In this document: positions 51,993-58,098 of the stretch, one piece after another | Numbering within the stretch: the first letter of the stretch is position 1 | Layout: each line of letters starts with the position of its first letter | Source: AG-12 sp027319585 | GTDB taxonomy: Bacteria > Chloroflexota > Dormibacteria > Aeolococcales > Bog-877 | Direction: 5' to 3' | Assembly (NCBI GenBank): GCA_027319585.1 | Contig: DAHVMY010000005.1 | Span: 1 to 58,098 of the forward strand | DNA length: 58,098 nucleotides | Translations under genes and position numbers: made by a program | The notes under the pieces: generated by a model | Database searches by the model: none | What the model was told of the DNA's origin: nothing | Seen by the model: only the letters and a program-made list of their open reading frames with translations

Positions 51993-52676
51993 GTGAACAC
52001 GACTGACACCTCTCTACGGGCACACCGGGCCCTCTCGGACTGGACTCGAGTCGCCCTGCTGGAGGAGCTCCGCAAGGCACCGTCACCGGTCGACGCTCAG
52101 GCCCTGGCAGATCGAGTGGGGATACACGTCAACACGGTGAGGTTCCACCTGGAGGTGTTGGGGCGCGCAGGCCTGGTCACGTCCGACATAGAGCGTCGGT
52201 CGCGCAGGGGCCGGCCCCGGCGGATCTGGCGAGCAGTCGAGAATGCGGGACCCGAGGCTGGATACCGGATGCTGGCCGAGGTGTTGTCGGACTATCTCTC
52301 GACCTCCACTCCGAGCGCCGAGATGACCGGGTTGGAGATCGGGACCCGGTGGGGCACCGAGCTCGTACATGAGGACGCTCCCGAGAGTCGAGGGGGCCTG
52401 CCCCGCGTTCTCGGGATGCTGGCGGATCTGGGATTCAGCCCCGAGCTGGAGGAGGCGGACGGGGGCGCGCGCATCAACCTTCACCGCTGCCCGTTTTTGG
52501 AGGTAGCCGCCGGAAACAGCCCGCTCATCTGCTCTGCGCACCTGGGCTTGCTGCGTGGAGCCCTGGCAGAGGTGGGGGCCCCGGTCACGGTCTCGGAGCT
52601 GCACCCGCTGGTGGAGCCGCACCTGTGCGTGGCCCATCTCACCAGCACTGATACGGCGACCATGGTGGGCGAGTGA
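51993..52676 (+). CDS. SufR-like HTH regulator with conserved cysteines (COG2345 type)
   Basis: A 227-residue regulator. The HTH is at residues ~15-75 (ALADRVGIHVNTVRFHLEVLGRAGLV), followed by RRGRPRRIW, the basic wing typical of the COG2345/SufR group. The C-terminal half has HRCPFLEVA (Cys166), LICSAHLGLLRGALAEVGAPV (Cys180) and HLCVAHL (Cys212), matching the cysteine-rich sensor region used by SufR to bind a [4Fe-4S] or [2Fe-2S] cluster, although spacing C-x13-C-x31-C differs from cyanobacterial SufR. GTG 51993 is positioned for a leaderless transcript. It leads an operon of redox genes and probably senses Fe-S or oxidative status. Confidence 0.85.
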   Translation: MNTTDTSLRAHRALSDWTRVALLEELRKAPSPVDAQALADRVGIHVNTVRFHLEVLGRAGLVTSDIERRSRRGRPRRIWRAVENAGPEAGYRMLAEVLSDYLSTSTPSAEMTGLEIGTRWGTELVHEDAPESRGGLPRVLGMLADLGFSPELEEADGGARINLHRCPFLEVAAGNSPLICSAHLGLLRGALAEVGAPVTVSELHPLVEPHLCVAHLTSTDTATMVGE

Positions 52677-53008
52677 TGGCACCCTCGCTCCCGGCCACCG
52701 TGGGAGACCAGGCCATCGAGCAAGAGGCCTGGCAACGACTCCAGGAGGTCTACGACCCCGAGTTGGGCATCGACCTCGTGAACCTGGGGCTGGTGTACGG
52801 ACTGGAGGTCCGCGACGGCACCCTTCTGGTGATCATGACCCTGACCACCCCGGGCTGTCCGATGGGGGGCAGCATCCCTGACCAGGTTCGGTTCCAGCTG
52901 GAGACGATCCCGGAAGTCCGCAAGGTGGACGTCGAGCTGGTGTGGCAACCGGCCTGGGAGCCGGAGATGATGAGTGCCACCGCCAAGCGGATCCTGGGCT
53001 GGAGCTGA
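52676..53008 (+). CDS. MIP18/DUF59-family Fe-S assembly factor (SufT/PaaD-like)
   Basis: A 110-residue DUF59 protein: LQEVYDPELGIDLVNLGLVYGLEVRDGTLLVIMTLTTPGCPMGGSIPDQVR, with the single Cys of TTPGCPMG that is functionally important in this family, then VRKVDVELVWQPAWEPEMMSATAKRILGW. Such proteins help mature iron-sulfur proteins. The ATG overlaps the regulator stop by one base (TGATG); a GTG three bases earlier is also possible. Its position next to a SufR-like gene supports a cluster-assembly role. Confidence 0.92.
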   Translation: MAPSLPATVGDQAIEQEAWQRLQEVYDPELGIDLVNLGLVYGLEVRDGTLLVIMTLTTPGCPMGGSIPDQVRFQLETIPEVRKVDVELVWQPAWEPEMMSATAKRILGWS

Positions 53009-53014
53009 GCTCGG

Positions 53015-53251
53015 ATGGCCCACCTGGACGTGCGCGGCCTGATGGCGAGGGGGGAGGAACCGTTCGCGGCGATCATGGCGGCGGTCGCCAGCCTTTCACC
53101 GGGAGAACCACTCGAGCTGGTGGCACCACTCGACCCGGTGCCCCTGTATTCGGTGATGGCATCCCGGGGATACGGCCACGAAACGGAGGACCTCGGAGAA
53201 GGCGACTTCCGTGTGATCTTCAGCCCCACCCAGGCGCGGCTCGATGGGTGA
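53015..53251 (+). CDS. DUF2249 domain protein
   Basis: A 78-residue stand-alone DUF2249 domain (beta-alpha-beta-alpha-beta-beta, TusA-like in size): LDVRGLMARGEEPFAAIMAAVASLSPGEPLELVAPLDPVPLYSVMASRGYGHETEDLGEGDFRVIF. DUF2249 proteins often travel with hemerythrin, cupin and nitrogen-oxide or sulfur genes, but their biochemistry is not established. It lacks the TusA Cys-Pro motif. A second DUF2249 is fused to OsmC two genes downstream. The next gene overlaps it by eight bases. Confidence 0.85.
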   Translation: MAHLDVRGLMARGEEPFAAIMAAVASLSPGEPLELVAPLDPVPLYSVMASRGYGHETEDLGEGDFRVIFSPTQARLDG

Positions 53252-54140
53252 GATAGCAGCCACCGGAGTCGAGTTCATCTCATCTCAGAACGTCGGCTCC
53301 GGCACGGGGCCGGTCGCCCGAACCCTGAGCGATGCTCCCTCGCACCGGGTGCTCCTACTGGAGCTGACGCCTGGGCAGGAACTGCCGCCTCACCGTCCGG
53401 CCAGCCAACTCATCCTCTGTGTCCTCAGGGGAACAGCCGAGCTGTTCACCGGGGATACGACTCGGTGGTTGCTGGCCGGCGAGGTGGCCACTGTACCGGC
53501 CGGTGTCGCGCGAGGGGTGCGTTGCCCTGCCGGCAGGCTGGTCGCGCTGGCCGTCGTCACCCCCCCTCCCGCCGCGGACGAGCACCTGCCGGATGCGACG
53601 CTCGCCTGGCCCGTGCTACCTCCTGGACCCGACCCCGCGAGCATCATTCGCACAGAGCACCGAGAGCTCATAGAGGGGGTCGACCGGCTGCGCGTTCTGG
53701 CCCAGCGGATCTCGGAGAGCGACGTCGATGGGCTCGGTGAGGAGGTCGCAGCCGTCATCAAGTTCCTGGACCATGACCTCCTCCCCCACGCGAGCGCAGA
53801 GGAGCGCCTCATCTACCCCCAGGTGGGACGGCTGCTGAGGGCTGAGGACGGAGCGACAGCGACCATGGAATACGATCACCGGCGAATCGAGGGACTGACG
53901 GCGGATCTTGGACGAGCGGCTGCGAGTCAGAACTGGAATGAGGCCCGCTGGCTGCTCCAGCAGCTGGCGACGACGGTTCAGCTGCACTTCGACAAGGAGG
54001 AGGAGCTGTACCTTCCCCTGCTCTCCCGGCTCGGTCCGGAAGAGCGCGTGGCGCTGGTGCGGAGCCTGGCCGGAGGCCATTCGAATGAGCCCACGCCGTC
54101 GCAACCGGCGGAAAGGGGCGAGGGCAAACAAGGGAGATGA
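53244..54140 (+). CDS. Cupin-hemerythrin fusion protein
   Basis: A 298-residue two-domain protein. Residues ~25-115 are a cupin barrel (ELPPHRPASQLILCVLRGTAELFTG...LAGEVATVPAGVARGVRC); the metal motif is reduced to one His. Residues ~130-270 are a hemerythrin/HHE four-helix bundle with IRTEHRELI, FLDHDLLPHASAEERLIYP (H-x3-E), MEYDHRRIEG and VQLHFDKEEELYLPLL, supplying the His/Glu ligands of a non-haem di-iron site. Hemerythrin domains bind O2 or NO or sense iron and redox state. The DUF2249-cupin-hemerythrin neighbourhood recurs in nitrogen-oxide contexts as far as I recall; the role here is inferred. Confidence 0.85.
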   Translation: MGEIAATGVEFISSQNVGSGTGPVARTLSDAPSHRVLLLELTPGQELPPHRPASQLILCVLRGTAELFTGDTTRWLLAGEVATVPAGVARGVRCPAGRLVALAVVTPPPAADEHLPDATLAWPVLPPGPDPASIIRTEHRELIEGVDRLRVLAQRISESDVDGLGEEVAAVIKFLDHDLLPHASAEERLIYPQVGRLLRAEDGATATMEYDHRRIEGLTADLGRAAASQNWNEARWLLQQLATTVQLHFDKEEELYLPLLSRLGPEERVALVRSLAGGHSNEPTPSQPAERGEGKQGR

Positions 54141-54143
54141 AAG

Positions 54144-54812
54144 GTGAATGAGCTGAATTTCGAAGTTACCACGCGGTGGTCCGGAACCGGCCGAGACGCA
54201 CTCGGCACTGTCGAGACCGGGAATCAGGTTGTGGCCTGGTCCGTCCCCGAGGGGATGGGGGGTCGAGGCGAGGGGAGCAGCCCGGAGGAGCTCCTGGCCA
54301 GCGCGGTCGCGACCTGTTACACCGGTACTCTGAGTTCGCTCCTGAATCGTGATGGCCTGCCCTGGGAACGGGTTCAGGTGAGGATGCGAGAGCAGGTGGA
54401 CGGCTCGCCGATGCGGATCTCGGAGCTCTTGGTGACCCCGGAGGTTCTCGGCGGCGACCCCGCCCGCCATGACGACTACCAGGCCGCCGCCAATCTCGCG
54501 CGGGAGCACTGTTTCATCGGTAAGCACCTGCGCTCCGACGTGGACTACCGGGTGGGCTCGGTGTCGGTCCAGCCTGCCGAATCGGCCCAGGACGAGCTGG
54601 ACGTCCGCTCCCTGGCTCCCGCCCAGCGTCACCAGGTGATCTTCTCCACCATTGACCGCCTGGAAGCCGGCAAGAGCCTCACCCTCGTCAATGACCACGA
54701 CCCTCTGCCGTTGCGCTACCAGCTCGAGGCCACCAGGGGCGACTCGTTCAGCTGGGATTACCTGGAGGAGGGCCCGAAGACGTGGAAGGTCCGGATCGGG
54801 CGACGGTCGTAG
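54144..54812 (+). CDS. OsmC-family thiol peroxidase fused to DUF2249
   Basis: A 222-residue fusion. Residues 1-~140 are an OsmC/Ohr-type domain: NQVVAWSVPEGMGGRGEGSSPEELLASAVATCYTGTLSSLL contains the first redox Cys (Cys58), and NLAREHCFIGKHL the second (Cys123). Residues ~148-222 are a complete DUF2249 domain (ELDVRSLAPAQRHQVIFSTIDRLEAGKSLTLVNDHDPLPLRYQLEA, then FSWDYLEEGPKTWKVRIGR). OsmC proteins reduce organic hydroperoxides or handle reactive sulfur. The fusion joins this chemistry to the DUF2249 module found separately in the same operon. GTG 54144 has AGGGAG upstream. Confidence 0.9.
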   Translation: MNELNFEVTTRWSGTGRDALGTVETGNQVVAWSVPEGMGGRGEGSSPEELLASAVATCYTGTLSSLLNRDGLPWERVQVRMREQVDGSPMRISELLVTPEVLGGDPARHDDYQAAANLAREHCFIGKHLRSDVDYRVGSVSVQPAESAQDELDVRSLAPAQRHQVIFSTIDRLEAGKSLTLVNDHDPLPLRYQLEATRGDSFSWDYLEEGPKTWKVRIGRRS

Positions 54813-54814
54813 CA

Positions 54815-55027
54815 ATGAGCTCCACCGGCAAACTCGCCAGGATCCTGGACCAGGCCTTGCGGGAACTCGGTGATGCGGGCGAGGTGGAGAGTGCCTGCCG
54901 GATGGCGGCCTCTGCCTACGCGCTCTTGGAGAAGTGGGACCCCGTGGCCGCGGAGCGATTCACCGGGACTCTCCACCACCTCACCTGCGGGTTGCCACGG
55001 GAAGGTCGCGGTGTCCGCGCCAGCTGA
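54815..55027 (+). CDS. Unknown 70-residue helical protein
   Basis: A small protein starting MSSTGKLARILDQALRELGDAGEVESACRMAASAYALLEKWDPVAAERF and ending with a charged tail; two or three amphipathic helices are likely. There is one Cys in the middle and one near the end (LTCGL). It begins two bases after the OsmC-DUF2249 stop and overlaps the Rieske gene by 17 bases. I recognise no family; coupling and operon position make it likely to be real. Confidence 0.6.
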   Translation: MSSTGKLARILDQALRELGDAGEVESACRMAASAYALLEKWDPVAAERFTGTLHHLTCGLPREGRGVRAS

Positions 55028-55340
55028 GGTGGCGACCGTTCGGGTCCCCGCAACCGCCCTCCCCCAACCGGGACTCCTTCGGCTCGAATGCGCGGAGAAG
55101 GTGCTCTGCCTCGCCCGCACGGATGGTGGTCACTGGTACGCGATCGACGATACCTGCACCCATGAAGACTGCTCCCTGAGCGCGGGGGCACTTGAGGGAG
55201 AGACGGTGGAGTGTCCCTGCCATGGGTCCTGCTTTGACCTCGCCACCGGGAACGTGCTGAATCTCCCGGCGGTACTGCCGGTGCAAACCTACCCGACCGC
55301 ACTGGACCATGACGACATCGTCGTCGAAGTGGAGCAGTGA
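55011..55340 (+). CDS. Soluble Rieske [2Fe-2S] protein
   Basis: A 109-residue protein consisting only of the Rieske fold, without signal peptide or TM helix. Box 1 is CTHEDC (residues 49-54) and box 2 is CPCHGSC (68-73): cluster ligands Cys49, His51, Cys68, His71. Extra Cys54 and Cys70 correspond to the disulfide pair of cytochrome bc1-type Rieske proteins, and the Ser of CHGS is also bc1-like, which would raise the redox potential above ferredoxin-type Rieske proteins. It probably carries electrons to a partner in this operon. GTG 55011 follows GGGAAGG. Confidence 0.88.
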   Translation: MSAPAEVATVRVPATALPQPGLLRLECAEKVLCLARTDGGHWYAIDDTCTHEDCSLSAGALEGETVECPCHGSCFDLATGNVLNLPAVLPVQTYPTALDHDDIVVEVEQ

Positions 55341-55380
55341 CTTGTATGGGGGCTGAAGTCAGCCCTGAGGAGGATGGACG

Positions 55381-55680
55381 GTGACGTACGTGATCGGCGA
55401 GACGTGTATCGACGTAAAGGACAAGGCCTGCGTTGAGGTGTGTCCGGTCGATTGCATCATCGGGACTGATGAGGACCGCATGCTGTACATCAACCCCTTG
55501 GAGTGCATCGACTGTGGGGCCTGTGTGGACCCGTGTCCAGTCGATGCCATTTTCGCGGAAGAGGATCTGCCGCCGGCATGGAGCCAGTACACGGAGATCA
55601 ACGATCAGTACTTCAAGGACCCCGCCGCGGCCCGGGCCCGGGTGGAGGCCCTCAAGCCGCGGGTGGCGCAGGGGGCCTGA
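55381..55680 (+). CDS. fdxA: 7Fe ferredoxin (FdxA type)
   Basis: A 99-residue ferredoxin closely following the FdxA pattern: MTYVIGETCIDVKDKACVEVCPVDCI, then NPLECIDCGACVDPCPVDAIF. Cys9, 17, 21, 42, 45, 48 and 52 provide ligands for a [3Fe-4S] and a [4Fe-4S] cluster. A C-terminal tail (WSQYTEINDQYFKD) is usual in this group. The GTG start has GAGGAGG upstream. The 40-nt gap before it is the longest inside the operon and could hold an internal promoter. It may serve KorAB at 27.5 kb or the enzymes of this operon. Confidence 0.93.
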   Translation: MTYVIGETCIDVKDKACVEVCPVDCIIGTDEDRMLYINPLECIDCGACVDPCPVDAIFAEEDLPPAWSQYTEINDQYFKDPAAARARVEALKPRVAQGA

Positions 55681-55682
55681 GG

Positions 55683-56234
55683 ATGCCTCCCCGGACCGTG
55701 CCTGACGAAGCCCTCGGGGTGGCGGCAGAACCTCTTACCGGGCAAGCGCAGAGCCAGAACTGCAATGAGCGCCTGGAAATCTCCATTGCGCTTGGACCGA
55801 TCGAGCCACGCGAGGCGACCACCATCCTGGAGGCTCTGGCGCGCTTGACCCAGGGCGCATCGTGGAGCCGGATCCAGCCGGCCCTACTCGCCTCCCAGGC
55901 GACCGTTCGGTCGCACCTGATTGTTCACCGGTTGGTCGCAGCGGCAGCCAACCAGGCCAGCTGCACGGCCCGGGCCAAGCAGGCCGACACTGTCGACGTG
56001 CGCTTCCTGGCCAGTGGGATCCGCCCCATCCGCGAGCTCGAGGAGACCCTGCGGATGCTGCGAACACCGTTCTCCATGACGGTCACGTCCACCGACCCGG
56101 ATTCGGGCCGGCTGAGGGCATGCTGGGATCTCGGGTGGGACGAGCCAACCGTGCTCATCCTGGGCGAGACTCCCCGTGACCGTCACGCTCGGTCGGAGCT
56201 CTGGGAATGCATGGAGCAGCTGGTTGGGGGCTGA
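55683..56234 (+). CDS. Unknown 183-residue cytosolic protein
   Basis: No family recognised. The N-terminal ~30 residues are low in structure; the rest alternates helices and strands (RLEISIALGPIEPREATTILEALARLTQ, VRSHLIVHRLVAAAANQ, VDVRFLASGIRPIRELEETLRMLRTPFSMTVTS, RLRACWDLGWDEPTVLILGETPRDRH). Cys residues are few and not arranged as a cluster motif. The ATG lies two bases after the ferredoxin stop, indicating co-translation with it. Confidence 0.65.
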   Translation: MPPRTVPDEALGVAAEPLTGQAQSQNCNERLEISIALGPIEPREATTILEALARLTQGASWSRIQPALLASQATVRSHLIVHRLVAAAANQASCTARAKQADTVDVRFLASGIRPIRELEETLRMLRTPFSMTVTSTDPDSGRLRACWDLGWDEPTVLILGETPRDRHARSELWECMEQLVGG

Positions 56235-56267
56235 TACGAGCGCCCTCGCGTAGCCGGAGTCAATGCT

Positions 56268-56720
56268 CTGAGCACGCTGCTGTGGACGCTTCTGGTCCTG
56301 GTTCATGTTCTGGCCGCCAGCTTTTGGGTGGGGGGCCAGCTGATGCTGGTCGTGGTGGTCATGCCAGTGCTGCGGAGTGGCGGGTCACCGGCGCTGGTGC
56401 GAGAGCTGGCCAGTGCCGCGGGACGGCGCTTCGCGGCCGTGACCAACTGGGTGCTTCTGCCTGTTTTGGTCGTCAGCGGGATTGCCCTCGCTGCCCTGAA
56501 CGGAGTGCGCCTCGACAACCTGACCACCACCGCTTTCGGAAGGGTTCTGCTGGTGAAGGCAGCCCTGGTGGGGGGTGTCTTCGCCCTGGCGTCAGTCCAC
56601 GGACTGGTGGCACATCGGTTGCCCAGAAACCGCACCCGACTTCTGGCGGCCGTGACCCTGTTCGGCTCAATCGCAATCCTTGGACTTGGGGCCACGCTCG
56701 CCGTCATCCCCGGCCCCTGA
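56268..56720 (+). CDS. CopD-like four-helix membrane protein
   Basis: A protein of about 150 residues with four TM helices: LSTLLWTLLVLVHVLAASFWVGGQLMLVVVVMPVL, then FAAVTNWVLLPVLVVSGIALAAL, RVLLVKAALVGGVFALASVHGL and TLFGSIAILGLGATLAV. The HVLAASFWVGG motif with a His and Trp in TM1 and the second-helix charged residues match the CopD/DUF4149/YeaQ-like quinone- or haem-associated membrane family. No ATG, GTG or TTG precedes TM1 in frame; CTG 56268 with GGAG at 56256-56259 is the best start, although a nearby base error could instead place ATG 56263 in frame. Its end overlaps the convergent NDH-2 gene by about 54 bases. Confidence 0.65.
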   Translation: MSTLLWTLLVLVHVLAASFWVGGQLMLVVVVMPVLRSGGSPALVRELASAAGRRFAAVTNWVLLPVLVVSGIALAALNGVRLDNLTTTAFGRVLLVKAALVGGVFALASVHGLVAHRLPRNRTRLLAAVTLFGSIAILGLGATLAVIPGP

Positions 56721-57998
56721 AAGGCCCGAGGTCTGCCGAGCCCCCGCGGGGGCTGGAGGTATCAGGCCGGCGGCACGCCGCCAGGCCAGGTAGTGCCAGA
56801 TCCAATTGATCAGGACCGAGGCACGGTTGCGGACCCCGAGGAGCTCCACTAGGTGCAGCGCCAGCCAGGCGAGCCAGGCCGCCGTGCCGGTGAGCCTGAG
56901 TCCGCCTCGAAGCTGCGCCACCGCCGCGCGTCGGCCGATGGTGGCCATCGTCCCTCGGTCGCGATACCGAAACGGCCGCGGCCGCTGGCCAGAGCGCATC
57001 CTCTGGAGCTGTCGTACCGCGTGCCGACCGGCCTGAATCGCCGGCTGCGCAAGCTGCGGCAGTTCAGCCGCACCGGCTCGCGCTCCGGACACGTCTCCCA
57101 GCGCAAGGACCTCCGGGCGACCTGGAAGTTGCAGGGACGGGTTGACTAGCAACCGCCCCGACGTGGTACGAGCCAGGCCTCGCAGCAACGTGGAGTCGGA
57201 CACCTCCACTCCGGCCGACCAGACCAGCAGCTCCACGGGTCTCGGCCCGGAGTCGAGAAGAACCTCACCCTCGCGCACCTGCCGCACGGCACCGCCAGTC
57301 ATCACTACGACCGAGCGCCGTTCCAGCGCCTCGGTTGCGTAGCGGGATAACGCCGGATGGAAGCTCGGGAGAAGCCGGGGAGCAGCTTCCAGGAGCTCGA
57401 TGCGGATGTCATCCCGGGCCAGTTCCGGGTAGTCCCTCCCCGCCAGGAGGTCACGGAGCTCCGCCAGTGCTCCGGCAGTCTCGACCCCGGTCGGCCCTCC
57501 TCCCACCACCACCAGGTGCACCGGACGGCGGTCAGACTCGGCAGCAGCTCGCTCCAGGGCATCAACGAGCCAAGTTCGCAGCCGGACCGCGTCCGCCAGG
57601 GTGTGGAGCGGAAGGCCGAAATTGGCTGCTCCGGGCACACCGAAGAACCTGGGGGTTGCTCCGGTGGCGAGCAGCAGGAAATCGTAGGGAAGGAGTCGCC
57701 CGCTGTCCAGCGTCACCAGCCGGCGGTCCCAGTCCACGGTCACCGCCGTGCCCTGGACGAATCTGCCCCGACCCATTCGGCGGAGCAGGCTGCGGATCGG
57801 AAAGGCGACATCCTCCACGTTGAGGCCACCGGTCGCGACCTGGTAGAGGAGTGGCTGGAAGGTCGTGTACGGCTGCCGTTCCACCAGCCAGGCATCCCAG
57901 CCCTGCTTGGCCAGCTCCCCCATCGCTGCCAGACCGGCGAACCCCGCGCCGATCACGACCACCGTGGGAGGCCGTTCACGAGCCGGTGGAGACTTCAC
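56667..57998 (-). CDS. ndh: Type II NADH:quinone oxidoreductase (NDH-2)
   Basis: A 443-residue flavoprotein. VVVIGAGFAGLAAMGEL is the FAD-binding Rossmann motif, YTTFQPLLYQVATGGLNVEDVAFPIR is the NDH-2 signature, LLLATGATPRFFGVPG and VVVGGGPTGVETAGALAEL form the NADH site, LALGDVSG the flavin Asp and LAQPAIQAG the AQxAxQ quinone-site motif. A C-terminal amphipathic/hydrophobic stretch (AWLAWLALHLVELLGV and VLINWIWHYL) anchors it to the membrane. It oxidises NADH with quinone without pumping protons. GTG start at 57998. It faces the redox operon tail-to-tail and may feed it electrons or simply share a terminator region. Confidence 0.92.
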   Translation of the reverse strand: MKSPPARERPPTVVVIGAGFAGLAAMGELAKQGWDAWLVERQPYTTFQPLLYQVATGGLNVEDVAFPIRSLLRRMGRGRFVQGTAVTVDWDRRLVTLDSGRLLPYDFLLLATGATPRFFGVPGAANFGLPLHTLADAVRLRTWLVDALERAAAESDRRPVHLVVVGGGPTGVETAGALAELRDLLAGRDYPELARDDIRIELLEAAPRLLPSFHPALSRYATEALERRSVVVMTGGAVRQVREGEVLLDSGPRPVELLVWSAGVEVSDSTLLRGLARTTSGRLLVNPSLQLPGRPEVLALGDVSGARAGAAELPQLAQPAIQAGRHAVRQLQRMRSGQRPRPFRYRDRGTMATIGRRAAVAQLRGGLRLTGTAAWLAWLALHLVELLGVRNRASVLINWIWHYLAWRRAAGLIPPAPAGARQTSGLSGAGDDGERGPKSKDCD

Positions 57999-58098
57999 TG
58001 GGGTCTCAGGACAATCGGGGCGTCGAGGTCCCGGCTCGCCCGTCTGGTATGGAGGCGCGAGCGGCCGAACGCCGTATGGCTCGCGTTGGGAGGAGGGT

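Overview
The window is about 58 kb of high-GC bacterial chromosome, densely packed with mostly housekeeping and metabolic genes. I see no rRNA, tRNA, CRISPR array, phage or transposase. The mix suggests a Terrabacteria-type heterotroph, Actinomycetota, Chloroflexota or Candidatus Dormibacterota, with the last two somewhat favoured. The signs are KorAB-type 2-oxoacid:ferredoxin oxidoreductase, a nucleotidyltransferase fused to a degenerate phosphomannomutase, FdxA-type 7Fe ferredoxin, a PIM-like acyltransferase/GT4 pair, no LPS genes, and many start codons directly behind a -10 box (leaderless mRNAs). The phylum is inferred from gene content only.

Layout. 1-6.4 kb: a damaged or partial Lrp-type domain, a VIT metal transporter, the sugar-nucleotide fusion enzyme, an exported propeller-like protein, a CPBP membrane protease and a small membrane protein. 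6.4-11.8 kb: thiD and an NCS1 permease behind a clear TPP riboswitch, divergent from a MarR/MMPL efflux pair. 11.8-16.6 kb: a polytopic membrane protein and a tandem pair of MutS-like ATPases. 16.9-27.4 kb: thioesterase, MFS exporter, three aldo/keto reductases, a GGDEF-EAL protein, DedA, DUF72 and PPOX proteins. 27.5-32.4 kb: korAB, a small exported protein with a tandem operator, and citrate synthase coupled to an unlisted 51-residue membrane protein. 32.5-40.9 kb: an MFS exporter and an acetate block: AceTr acetate transporter, acs, a LytS/LytTR pair, a small DUF485-like subunit and a Na+/solute symporter. 40.9-45.7 kb: a frameshifted hydroxyacid dehydrogenase, a sulfurtransferase, an SDR and a DUF255 thioredoxin-domain protein. 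46.0-51.1 kb: an overlapping lipid operon (acyltransferase, GT4, DegV, plsY) ending in fumC. 51.1-52.0 kb: about 0.9 kb without a convincing gene.

51.99-58.0 kb holds the most unusual part: a tight operon with a SufR-like regulator, a MIP18/SufT-like Fe-S factor, a DUF2249 protein, a cupin-hemerythrin fusion, an OsmC-DUF2249 fusion, a 70-residue unknown, a small soluble Rieske protein, a 7Fe ferredoxin, a second unknown and a CopD-like membrane protein, facing an NDH-2 gene. I read it as an iron-sulfur/redox or reactive-species response module; this is inference from domains and gene order.

Carbon logic: acetate enters through the AceTr protein or the symporter, is activated by Acs and condensed by citrate synthase; KorAB and FumC are further TCA or anaplerotic steps. 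Two-component, MarR, TPP-riboswitch, SufR-like and c-di-GMP elements provide the visible control points.
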